In this document: in pieces, positions 17,523 to 25,403 of the stretch
How positions within the stretch are numbered: position 1 is the first letter of the stretch
Layout: each line of letters starts with the position of its first letter
Assembly: GCA_000488855.1 (NCBI GenBank)
Contig: KI535286.1
Span: 188,713-252,712, forward strand
From: Eubacterium brachy ATCC 33089
GTDB taxonomy: Bacteria; Bacillota; Clostridia; Peptostreptococcales; Anaerovoracaceae
Length of the DNA: 64,000 nt
Reading direction: 5' to 3'
Made by a program: the position numbers and the translations under genes
The notes under the pieces: model-generated
Told to the model about the DNA's origin: nothing
The model's input: the letters and a program-made list of their open reading frames with translations, nothing else
Databases searched by the model: none

Positions 17523-19272
17523 ATTCTTCTCCTTTCACTTTGTATCGCTTAACTGCAATACTTGCGTTTTCCCTGGTATCAGCAGCCTTCAAGAATGCCA
17601 GAAGTCCCCAGGAAGCGATCATGGAAGTTCCGCCGTTGGACACGAATGGGAAGGTAATTCCGGTCAGCGGCAATATGTCGACAGCACCGAATACGTTCAA
17701 AATCGTTTGGAAGATGAACATGGTAGTAGAGGCGCATGCACATATGGTGTAAAACGTCGATCTCCCTGCTTTTATGGATCGTACAGCGAAAATTCCCAAA
17801 GTCACAATGGATAAAATGGCGAGAACGCCTATTATTAAACCCCATTCTTCACACAGTATGCCGAAGACCAAGTCCGTATCGGCAGCGGCTACTTTTTTCA
17901 GCCAGCCTTCACCAGGTCCCAGTCCGACCAGGCCACCGCTGGCTCCTGCGGACATGGTACGAACCTGCTGAAAGCCACCTGCATTGGGATAATCCCAAGC
18001 GTGAAGCCAAGTGCTGAATCTGCCCAAAATATAGGGTTTGAATCTTAGTATCATTAATCCGCCTGCACCGGCAGCAGCTATAACCAATATCAGCTTTGAA
18101 AAATCACCGCTTCGCAGAAATGAAATTACCAAAAATGCTATGAAGAATATGGAAGCTGTACCGAAATCTCCCATGAAAGCCAGTCCGCCCAAACAGAATA
18201 CCGAAAACGCCAAGAACAGCGTCAGATTCTTTTTTTCGAAAAGTTCGTCTAAAGTTGCAGCTCCCACCAGAATGTAAGCTATTTTAATGAGTTCTGAAGG
18301 TTGTACGGAGAAGCCCCCGAGCTTTACCCAGTTTACGGCACCATATTTGTTAGTGCCCAGTAAAATATTGAACAGTAACAATAGAACGCTACAAATTACG
18401 AGAATTTTTCGAGTTTTCATAGCTCGATCCAAATCTCGCATGTACCAACACAGGAATAGAAAAAGTCCCATTCCAAGTATGATTGTAAAAAGCTGTTTCA
18501 TCATCTCATTGGGAACCGACGTTGCAACTACAGCAAGCCCGAGAGTGGACAGGAAAAAAGCGATGCTTTCAATTTCAAACGAAGTGGCTCCAAGTACCCT
18601 GGTGCCGATGGAATAGCCCCACATCAACCCGTTGAATAAAATGATTGCGATAGGTACTGTTACAGGCAGATCCGCTCCTTTGGATATTATCAGCTGAATG
18701 ATCAGCAGCGCTTGAAAAATAGTCAGAGCGATAATGGATTTCCACGGTGTAAATTTGCCGGTAATTCTGGAACGTGCCTGGTGATTGAATTTGTCCTCTT
18801 GCAAACTGGTCGATGCGATGGTGCAGTCGACGCCGCCGAGGGAAATAGTATCACCGATGTCTACTCTGGTCGGTTCGGTGACTAAAACTCCGTTGATAAA
18901 TGAGCCCCCGGTAGAACTTAAGTCATTGTAATACCAAGAATCATCGGCTTTTTTCACAAGTGTTCCGTGATTTCGTGAAACGGACATAACATCGATGTTA
19001 ATATCCGCACTTTTGGATCTGCCGATGACGTTTTCCCAGTGAGTTAAGGGCTTTCCGATGCCACCGGGCAAGACGAAATACGCCCATATCTCCACTGGAG
19101 TTTTTGTGGAGAGCAGGGATCGTATGGCTCGAAGCAATATGAAAATCGCCAACGCCACAAAGATCCAGCGGGAAATAGAAGTGATCCAGCGGCTCACTTC
19201 AGGCATGTTTTCAAAGAATTTGGATAAACTCTCCATGAGAGGTTTACCGCTATCTATCAGTGAATTAAACAT
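17503..19272 (-). CDS. FHA domain fused to FtsW/RodA/SpoVE-family SEDS protein
   Basis: 589 residues. One N-terminal membrane helix (about 34-50) is followed by an FHA phosphopeptide-binding domain (about 61-152) with VIGRSKSADI, SRNHG and NDLSSTGGSFING, then about ten membrane segments of the SEDS glycan polymerase family (for example WVKLGGFSVQPSELIKIA and the GLGPGEGWLKK loop). SEDS proteins polymerise lipid II. The FHA domain suggests control by a Ser/Thr kinase such as PrkC (inference). I chose ATG 19272, with AAAGGA 8 bases upstream, over in-frame starts up to 19590, which would run over the divergent flavoprotein and its promoter region. Confidence 0.9.
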   Translation of the reverse strand: MFNSLIDSGKPLMESLSKFFENMPEVSRWITSISRWIFVALAIFILLRAIRSLLSTKTPVEIWAYFVLPGGIGKPLTHWENVIGRSKSADINIDVMSVSRNHGTLVKKADDSWYYNDLSSTGGSFINGVLVTEPTRVDIGDTISLGGVDCTIASTSLQEDKFNHQARSRITGKFTPWKSIIALTIFQALLIIQLIISKGADLPVTVPIAIILFNGLMWGYSIGTRVLGATSFEIESIAFFLSTLGLAVVATSVPNEMMKQLFTIILGMGLFLFLCWYMRDLDRAMKTRKILVICSVLLLLFNILLGTNKYGAVNWVKLGGFSVQPSELIKIAYILVGAATLDELFEKKNLTLFLAFSVFCLGGLAFMGDFGTASIFFIAFLVISFLRSGDFSKLILVIAAAGAGGLMILRFKPYILGRFSTWLHAWDYPNAGGFQQVRTMSAGASGGLVGLGPGEGWLKKVAAADTDLVFGILCEEWGLIIGVLAILSIVTLGIFAVRSIKAGRSTFYTICACASTTMFIFQTILNVFGAVDILPLTGITFPFVSNGGTSMIASWGLLAFLKAADTRENASIAVKRYKVKGEEYEKIAE

Positions 19273-19347
19273 AATTGAATCCTTTACTTGAAAATTACTC
19301 GTTTTGCGAAAAGAATAACGGAATAAATCCCATTTTTCCATGGGAAC

Positions 19348-19377
19348 ATTATAACATAAACATTGCGATGGTAGCAA
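19348..19377 (-). promoter_or_regulatory. Promoter of the FHA-ftsW / pbp operon
   Basis: On the minus strand TTGCTA (19372-19377), an 18-base spacer and a perfect TATAAT (19348-19353), about 76 bases before the chosen ATG. This supports the start at 19272. Confidence 0.65.
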
Positions 19378-19426
19378 AAAAGACATATAATTGAGAAGGA
19401 GATAACACATAGAGAGAAGTGAAAGC

Positions 19427-20701
19427 ATGCAAACATATGAAAATATAATAATCGGTGGAGGAGCTGCGGGTCTTTTCTGCGGAGCAAACCTGAAGAATAC
19501 TCGGCATCGAGGAAGAACCCTTCTGGTAGAAAAAACATCGAAATTTGGAAACAAACTGATGTTGTCGGGAGCAGGACAATGCAATTTCACCCATGGAGGA
19601 AATATAAAGAATTTTTTGGATAAGTATGGAGAAAACGGCAGGAATATAAGAAAAATTCTTTACAACTTCAATAATTTAAAGACTGTGGAATTCTTTCGAG
19701 CAAATGGTATAAGAACTCTACAAAGAGATGACGGAAAAGTGTTTCCAAAGACCATGAAAAGTCAGGATATAAGGGATTTTTTAGTGGAGAAAATTAGAGA
19801 AAACCGTATTGAGATGTCGGTGGGAGTCAACGTGATTTCCATTGAAAAGGTGGATGGAAAGTTCGCAGTGAGAGATGATAAAGGACGGGAATACACGTCT
19901 AAAAATTTGGTCATAGCAACAGGAGGAGCTTCATATAGAAAAACGGGATCTGATGGAGGCATGTTGGAAATTTTGAAGAGAGCTTTTCCGGAACTGGAAG
20001 TTGTACCGATCAAAGAGAGCCTGGTGCCGATATATGTAGAAAACTATAAATTCTCAGGAATTTCAGGAATTGCCATCAGAGATGTGAAAATTGAACAGAT
20101 AGAAAAGAGGGGAAAAGACAATAGAACCGACTGTAAAAAACCGACGAGCATAGGCGATCTTTTGTTCACTCATAAAAATCTGTCAGGTCCGGCGATTTTA
20201 AATATTTCACGTTATGTTGATCGAGGAGACAAGCTAAAAATTGATTTTTTAAACGGCTGTTCGGATATCATAAGCGGTGGAAAAATCAGAACGGAAGGTG
20301 TAAAAAAATCAGCTCTAAATTATTTTGTGGAGATGACAAACCTGCCGAGGGGGTTTTTGCAAATTGCAATAGCACAATTCATAGGTGATGAAATGAACGG
20401 TTCAGTTGAAAAATTGGGAAAGAGAAAAATTAAAAAAATATTTGAAAATTTGCGAAATTACATCGTGTCAGTCAGTGGAAACGGGGGATTTGATGTTGCC
20501 ATGGCGACTTGTGGAGGTGTCGCTTTAGATGATATAAACAAAGACACCATGGAGCACAGGAAAGTGTCGGGAATGTATTTTGCAGGAGAAGTCCTGGATG
20601 TAGACGGGGATACGGGCGGATATAATATTCAGTTCGCATTTTCCAGCGGGGCGGCAGTTGCAAAGAGTTTGCTCAGAGCCCACGACGGAGGTAAAAGATA
20701 A
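19427..20701 (+). CDS. HI0933/YhiN-family FAD-dependent oxidoreductase
   Basis: 424 residues. The N-terminal dinucleotide-binding motif is IIIGGGAAGLFCGANL. Family-specific motifs follow: GNKLMLSGAGQCNFT, the acidic/aromatic region DDGKVFPKTMKSQDI, VIATGGASYRKTGSDG, and the C-terminal FAD-binding ATCGGVALDDIN and GEVLDVDGDTGGYNIQFAFSSG. Family members are flavoproteins of largely unknown physiological role; BaiN-type members act in bile-acid conversion in some clostridia. It is divergently transcribed from the FHA-FtsW operon and has no clear partner gene. Confidence 0.9.
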   Translation: MQTYENIIIGGGAAGLFCGANLKNTRHRGRTLLVEKTSKFGNKLMLSGAGQCNFTHGGNIKNFLDKYGENGRNIRKILYNFNNLKTVEFFRANGIRTLQRDDGKVFPKTMKSQDIRDFLVEKIRENRIEMSVGVNVISIEKVDGKFAVRDDKGREYTSKNLVIATGGASYRKTGSDGGMLEILKRAFPELEVVPIKESLVPIYVENYKFSGISGIAIRDVKIEQIEKRGKDNRTDCKKPTSIGDLLFTHKNLSGPAILNISRYVDRGDKLKIDFLNGCSDIISGGKIRTEGVKKSALNYFVEMTNLPRGFLQIAIAQFIGDEMNGSVEKLGKRKIKKIFENLRNYIVSVSGNGGFDVAMATCGGVALDDINKDTMEHRKVSGMYFAGEVLDVDGDTGGYNIQFAFSSGAAVAKSLLRAHDGGKR

Positions 20702-20929
20702 AGCACTTTGAAAGGTGCATACACAGAGCGATGAGGTAGAAATATCCATAAATTTGTGATAAAATTTCATAAGACATAGTAACAGTTTAATATTGAAAAG
20801 TAAATTTTAGGAGCTTGTAACTGGAAATACTAAAAAATATTATGGAAACTTAAAAGGTATTTAACAGAAGAGTCGCAAACGCCTTAGAGTTACAATAAAT
20901 TAACAATTAATCGTATAGGAGAGGTTGAA

Positions 20930-21727
20930 ATGAAAAGAGTTTTTAAAAATGCAAGGGTTAACTATAGCGTGCAAAAGAAATATAATCTGAGTATTGATGA
21001 AGAGGGGATCACATATGTGTCAGCAGATGGGAAAAAATCTTTCGATATAAAGTTTGCAGATATGGGGTCTATTTTTCTGCTCAGATATTGCAACTCCAAT
21101 CAACACTATTCGATGACTTTTCTAAATTTAAAAAGAGAGAACATCGGAGAAATTGACACGGATATCATCGCAAGACCGGAACATACCATTCAGGGGCATA
21201 ATGTTCTGGAGACTAAGTCCGTCTTGATTGCTTTTGCAGAGAATAAATTGACAGAAGCATTTCCGGACAATCTGGATGCTCTCGATTTAGAGGTTGCTTT
21301 TTCCTTCAAAGAAAAAGGAATCAGGCTTAAAGACGGCGTACTTATCGGAGCAAAACATCAGGTAAAACTTTCGGATATTCGCAGGGTTATATGTGCATCC
21401 AACGGGACTTTGAGCTACCTCCTCCTTTACACCAAGGAGAAGGGAGGATTTTGGAGTATGCCTGATATGAAAGTTCCGGTCAACGAGCTGACCTTACCCA
21501 TTCTGGAGGCGGTTATGGCAAAAAATACCGGCAGGGGTATAGATTTCAGCCGAGGAAATGGATTTGATCAAAAGACCAGCGAGTACATTCTGCAACGTTA
21601 TATGAATTCCACCTTCTTTATGAACGAGGATGGCAGCGTTACAGACGACTGGCATAAAATCGCTTATGATCACGTGCAGAACTATCATTCAGACATTGTC
21701 ACGCCTGAGAGCATGGAAGTTGAATGA
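20930..21727 (+). CDS. Uncharacterised protein, 265 residues, possible double PH-like fold
   Basis: I do not recognise a named family. No signal peptide or membrane segment. Two stretches look alike in pattern: SIDEEGITYVSADGKKSFDIKF near residue 21 and GIRLKDGVLIGAKHQVKLSDI near residue 130. Each is a strand-rich beginning followed by a helix, like bacterial PH-type domains, so an internal duplication is possible (inference). The C-terminal part (TSEYILQRYM and DDWHKIAYDHV) is helical. A GGAGAGG ribosome site precedes the ATG. It opens a run of seven accessory genes on the plus strand. Confidence 0.75.
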   Translation: MKRVFKNARVNYSVQKKYNLSIDEEGITYVSADGKKSFDIKFADMGSIFLLRYCNSNQHYSMTFLNLKRENIGEIDTDIIARPEHTIQGHNVLETKSVLIAFAENKLTEAFPDNLDALDLEVAFSFKEKGIRLKDGVLIGAKHQVKLSDIRRVICASNGTLSYLLLYTKEKGGFWSMPDMKVPVNELTLPILEAVMAKNTGRGIDFSRGNGFDQKTSEYILQRYMNSTFFMNEDGSVTDDWHKIAYDHVQNYHSDIVTPESMEVE

Positions 21728-21781
21728 TACTCTCAATGTGTAATGAACCATATGAAAATTGAAGTTGTTGGAGACGGTGAA

Positions 21782-22090
21782 ATGAATGCAGAACTTTATG
21801 TGACAAAGGCATCGTTGCAGATGTCAAGAGGTGAAACGGAAAAAGCGGTGGAGAGTATGAAGAAAGTCGTTGAAATCGGGGATGATATGGTTTCAGTGGC
21901 TCAAGCTCACTGTTTTCTCGGAGAATATTATTTTTTAAGTGGAGACTACGTCTCGTCAAAGAAGAATCTGAAATGGATTGATGAAAGACGAGAAGAACTT
22001 GAAACAGATTATGATGACTTATTACAGGAGGAGTTTGAAAGGGTTGATGTATTGCTAGCCATGATTGAGAAATTTGCTTTGGCAGAATAA
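21782..22090 (+). CDS. Small TPR-like protein
   Basis: About 102 residues, all helical. The sequence MSRGETEKAVESMKKVVEIGDD and the following AQAHCFLGEYYFLSGDYVSSKKNL have the spacing of two tetratricopeptide-type helix pairs, a protein-protein interaction fold. I chose ATG 21782 because GGAG lies 8 bases upstream. An earlier ATG at 21743 is in frame but has no ribosome site. It follows the 265-residue gene closely. Partner unknown. Confidence 0.6.
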   Translation: MNAELYVTKASLQMSRGETEKAVESMKKVVEIGDDMVSVAQAHCFLGEYYFLSGDYVSSKKNLKWIDERREELETDYDDLLQEEFERVDVLLAMIEKFALAE

Positions 22091-22108
22091 TTTTGTGAGG
22101 AAGACAGC

Positions 22109-22913
22109 ATGAACGAAAAGAATGTATTTAAAGGTGTTGAAGATACTCTGTATATTCCACTGACGGCGAGAATATACGCATCTAAGAAATTCCCGAAATT
22201 TTTCTACGATGAAAAAGCTCTATCTTTAGAGAAATATATTCCGGCAAACGATATAGATGAGAATACTACGGAATATTTCTATATGGCAAGTGTATGCAGG
22301 CAATATACGATAGATCAAAAGATAAAAAAAATTCCTTGAGAAAAACGGTTTGTGTAATGTGGTATTTTTGGGAGCGGGACTTGAAACATCATATAACCGC
22401 ATAGGAAACGATAAAGCGAACTTCTATCAAGTGGATTTGCCGAATGTCATAGATATAAGGGAGAAAGTCCTTGGAAATGCAATCAATGAAAAGTTGATTT
22501 CAGGAGATATGTTTACCCTCCATTGGATAAAAGAGATAGATATTTCATTGGCGACGATGATTGTCGTTTCAGGGGTGTACCAATACTTTGCAGAAGAAAA
22601 AATACTGTTCATGATCAAGGAGATGAAGGGGATGATTCCTAATGGAGAGCTGGTTTTTGATGCCACGAACTCGGCAGGCTTAAAACTTGCTAATAAATAT
22701 GTGAAAAAAACCGGTAACAGCGATGCGCAAATGTATTTTAGTATAGACAGTCCGGAAGAATTCGCAAATGAAACACAGACAGAACTCATCGATGTTCAGG
22801 GCTTTTTTAAAGAGGCTCTTAAAACGTGCCAAAACTTAAAGTTCAAAACGAAGGTGTATATGTATTTTGCAGACAAACTCAACAGAACCTTTGTGATGCA
22901 CTTAAGATTTTAG
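22109..22913 (+). pseudogene. Class I SAM-dependent methyltransferase (LCMT-like), frameshifted at an A8 tract
   Basis: Two adjacent frames join into one protein. The first (22109-22339) opens FKGVEDTLYIPLTARIYASKKFP, the typical N-terminus of the leucine-carboxyl-methyltransferase-like family (PF04072). The second continues from about 22329 as FLEKNGLCNVVFLGAGLETS, a SAM-binding motif, then YQVDLPNVIDIRE, SGVYQYFAEEKI and a C-terminus at 22911. A run of eight A bases (22324-22331) sits at the junction; seven would restore the frame and give about 267 residues, normal for the family. It is a slippage site, a pseudogene or an assembly error. The target of methylation is unknown. Confidence 0.75.
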
Positions 22914-22950
22914 GTTTCATGACGAGCACGAAAGGGGAAAAGTTGCAATT

Positions 22951-23301
22951 ATGGTAGATAATATGAATAAAAATGAAAAATTGATAAAATTTGCATTGTG
23001 GGGATCCGTAGCATTGGATATATTTATGTACGTGTGCTTTGTTGTAGGTTTTGCAGCAGGCATAGGAGGTGCACAAATTGGATTTTTAATGATTGGAATT
23101 GTTTTCAGATACGGACGAATCATAGCTATAACCAGCATTGCATTAAAGCTGATCGTCATTATTTTCAGTTTTGCCAGAGATACGAATTTAAAGCAGGGAG
23201 CCTTTTCTGTCGCCTTATCTTCATTGCTGTTGCTGTTGATCATAGGCGGTGTGATGTGGGGGATTTATTACATCGGCAAAGTTATGAGTACTGTGGGATA
23301 G
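22951..23301 (+). CDS. Small integral membrane protein
   Basis: 116 residues with about four hydrophobic segments: LDIFMYVCFVVGFAAGIGG, IGFLMIGIVF, a third near IALKLIVIIFSF, and LLLLLIIGGVMWGIYYIG at the end. The N-terminus is short and charged. I do not recognise a family. A GGGG-rich ribosome site lies about 10 bases before ATG 22951. An alternative ATG 12 bases later is possible. It lies in the accessory gene run after the methyltransferase. Confidence 0.65.
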   Translation: MVDNMNKNEKLIKFALWGSVALDIFMYVCFVVGFAAGIGGAQIGFLMIGIVFRYGRIIAITSIALKLIVIIFSFARDTNLKQGAFSVALSSLLLLLIIGGVMWGIYYIGKVMSTVG

Positions 23302-23330
23302 CATATTGATCAAGGGGATAGGGATTTATT

Positions 23331-24296
23331 GTGAGAGAATACGTAAAGTTATATAGACAGATGAGAGAGGATTATTATCAGAAATGGGGGGAATATTTTC
23401 ATCCGCAAAGTTGGCAAGAATTTGAAATGTCCAATCAGGAGATTTTTGAAAAGCATTTGGAGAAATATCATGATTCTTCCGACAATACGTTAAAAATAAA
23501 ATTATATATCGATCTCATTCTCAATAATATCCAATATTTTGGATATTATTTCGCTTTCTGTGAAGGTAGCTTTGAGAGATTGAACAATGCCCTTTGGCAA
23601 ACCGGCAGGACTTGTTTGCTGCGAGGAGGAATTACACACAGCGGAACCGCTTACACGGGAAACATTATAAAAGGAATTTTTACTTGTTTTGCCTGCAACG
23701 ATTTTGAGGTGAGCGAGTCATTTGTTCCTAATACCTTGCCGTTGCTCAGAGGCACTTTCTATACTGAAAACGTAATTAACCTGTTTCATTCAATCTATTA
23801 CAAAGATGATGAAAGATTGGAGGAGGCGCTGTCCAAGGCTGAATCTTTCCTAACAAAGAAAAAACTCACCGGAATAGCAGAATACTACGTTCGCTTCTTC
23901 TGTTTTCTTGCAAAAAAAGATTCATACGGAATCACCCAATGTCTGCAAAAACTTTGTGAAGCACATCAAAGGCAAGGATATCCTGTTCAAAAAATTGATA
24001 AGTGTTTTGTCCCGGAAATACACGGTTTATATCGCTTGGTGAGATTTTTTGACAAAAGTCTGTTTGAGAAGGTTACATTGCCGACTCATAAGTGCTTTTT
24101 AAAAGATTTTGAGAAATGGCAAATAAAAAATAATTTTCCAAAAGGAGAACAGTTCTACAAGTATCCGGAGAAATTGCATGAAGGGAATTTGATTTTACAA
24201 AGCCCTTTGCCGGTCATTCATTTAGACGATATAGATGGAAAATTGAGGATAGATGTCGAAAGGTTTGCCACTGAATTGAGCAACTCAGCAAAGTGA
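23331..24296 (+). CDS. Uncharacterised helical protein, 321 residues
   Basis: I do not recognise a family with certainty. It is soluble, rich in aromatic residues and helical, beginning VKLYRQMREDYYQKWGEYF. A central stretch of paired helices (DDERLEEALSKAESFL, GIAEYYVRFFCFLAKKD, YGITQCLQKLCEAHQRQG) resembles the helical repeats found in several polymorphic-toxin immunity proteins such as the Imm49/PoNe-immunity types; this is only a resemblance. It starts at GTG 23331 with a GGGGATAGGG ribosome site. It is followed after 14 bases by the 207-residue gene, so the two are probably co-transcribed. Confidence 0.7.
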   Translation: MREYVKLYRQMREDYYQKWGEYFHPQSWQEFEMSNQEIFEKHLEKYHDSSDNTLKIKLYIDLILNNIQYFGYYFAFCEGSFERLNNALWQTGRTCLLRGGITHSGTAYTGNIIKGIFTCFACNDFEVSESFVPNTLPLLRGTFYTENVINLFHSIYYKDDERLEEALSKAESFLTKKKLTGIAEYYVRFFCFLAKKDSYGITQCLQKLCEAHQRQGYPVQKIDKCFVPEIHGLYRLVRFFDKSLFEKVTLPTHKCFLKDFEKWQIKNNFPKGEQFYKYPEKLHEGNLILQSPLPVIHLDDIDGKLRIDVERFATELSNSAK

Positions 24297-24310
24297 TGAG
24301 GAGGAGTTAA

Positions 24311-24934
24311 ATGAATTTGCAGCGTATAAGAAAAAATAAACAGTTGAATACTCTGCTTATGCACGAATGTGACATTTATTTCTACGAGGAAGTCCGAGCA
24401 TTGCAGTTTGTCAATAACCATGAAATTTATTCTATGGTATGCGACGCGTTTGCACAGGATGGCAGTGGGGGTGAATACGTTTTTCTTGAAGATGGCAGTA
24501 TAGGGTTTATCAGCAGCGAAGGAGAGGTCGGGAGAGTGGCAGAGAGCGTGGAATCTCTGTTGACATTTTTAATTCACGCAGGATGCATTTCCGATTTCAA
24601 CTGCAAGCATTTTTATAGAAACAAGCAGCTGTTAGATACATTTTGCACCAGATATGTAATGAAGATGCGAGAAAGTTACAGGGCTGAGAATAGAGATTGG
24701 GATGAGATTCGAAGCGGTATTGCAAAAGAGCTGGCACTGAGTTTTGAGCCGAGTGAATTGGCGAATTTTGCAATGGGATTTTATCAGGCGGCCATAAGGG
24801 AGCCCGTATTTTCCTGCAAATATTTTCATGAGGGAACTGAATATATCTGTGATTCCGTACTTTCCGATATTGTAGGAATGTGGATAGAAAAACTCGTAGG
24901 TATGACAAAAGAAGAAATAGAGTCAGTCGATTAG
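24311..24934 (+). CDS. Uncharacterised protein, 207 residues, SUKH-like N-terminal half
   Basis: The middle of the N-terminal half reads GGEYVFLEDGSIGFISSEGEVGRVAESVESLLTFLI. Such a strand-strand-helix ending is characteristic of SMI1/KNR4 (SUKH) and similar immunity folds. The C-terminal half is helical. A strong GAGGAGGAG ribosome site precedes the ATG. The frame stays open after the stop for a further 28 codons up to 25021. The family assignment is an inference; function unknown. Confidence 0.7.
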   Translation: MNLQRIRKNKQLNTLLMHECDIYFYEEVRALQFVNNHEIYSMVCDAFAQDGSGGEYVFLEDGSIGFISSEGEVGRVAESVESLLTFLIHAGCISDFNCKHFYRNKQLLDTFCTRYVMKMRESYRAENRDWDEIRSGIAKELALSFEPSELANFAMGFYQAAIREPVFSCKYFHEGTEYICDSVLSDIVGMWIEKLVGMTKEEIESVD

Positions 24935-25066
24935 AAATTAGACGAAGACATACAGGAGATTTTGCATAATGTATCCGATGAGGAAGATGTGATTTATCCG
25001 GTCCATCATTTTGAACGTTAAAGAAAAGCCATCCCGTTAGGTATGTCTAAGAGGGTTGTATAAGTG

Positions 25067-25107
25067 AAACCGGCGAAACCGCTCATTGAAACAGTTTGCC
25101 GGTTTTT
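25067..25107 (+). terminator. Terminator of the accessory gene run
   Basis: Stem AAACCGGC (25067-25074) with GCCGGTTT (25098-25105), extended inside by GAAAC/GTTT pairing and followed by a T-run. Confidence 0.75.
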
Positions 25108-25281
25108 AAGTTTAATCAACTGACAGAGATGAGATTATATCGCATGTTGCTATATAAATCGATTGACAAAGTTTATTGCATTATATAATCTTATGAGATT
25201 GTCAAAAAATGTGATAAAAGATATCTAAATAAACCCATTGCTTATAGATTATATGTATTATTACATAACACTATAAGCCTA

Positions 25282-25317
25282 AAGGATGGAGCTGAGAATA
25301 TTCCCAACTCCATCCTT
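25282..25317. terminator. Hairpin between convergent genes
   Basis: Perfect 10-bp stem AAGGATGGAG / CTCCATCCTT with a 16-base loop. A T-rich stretch follows on the plus strand. It lies about 90 bases beyond the stop of the large surface protein gene on the minus strand. Confidence 0.55.
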
Positions 25318-25403
25318 CAGTTTTCTTTATCAAGACTATTTAGCGAAAATCTTGATAGTCTCTGTTTTTTATTCTATGTTTTTATATTTAAGCAGACATC
25401 TTC

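Larger units (their letters stand above)
24935..25403. other. Intergenic region between convergent units
   Basis: It begins with 28 sense codons in frame with the previous gene after its stop (24935-25021, ending VIYPVHHFER), which look like an old C-terminus or a broken neighbour. Two hairpins follow (25067-25107 and 25282-25317). Otherwise AT-rich, with no gene seen. Confidence 0.5.

Noticed and set aside
19273..19590. N-terminal extension of the FHA-FtsW gene to 19590
   Set aside because: It would cover the promoter and the start of the divergent flavoprotein, and the extra residues look like noise. ATG 19272 has a ribosome site and promoter.
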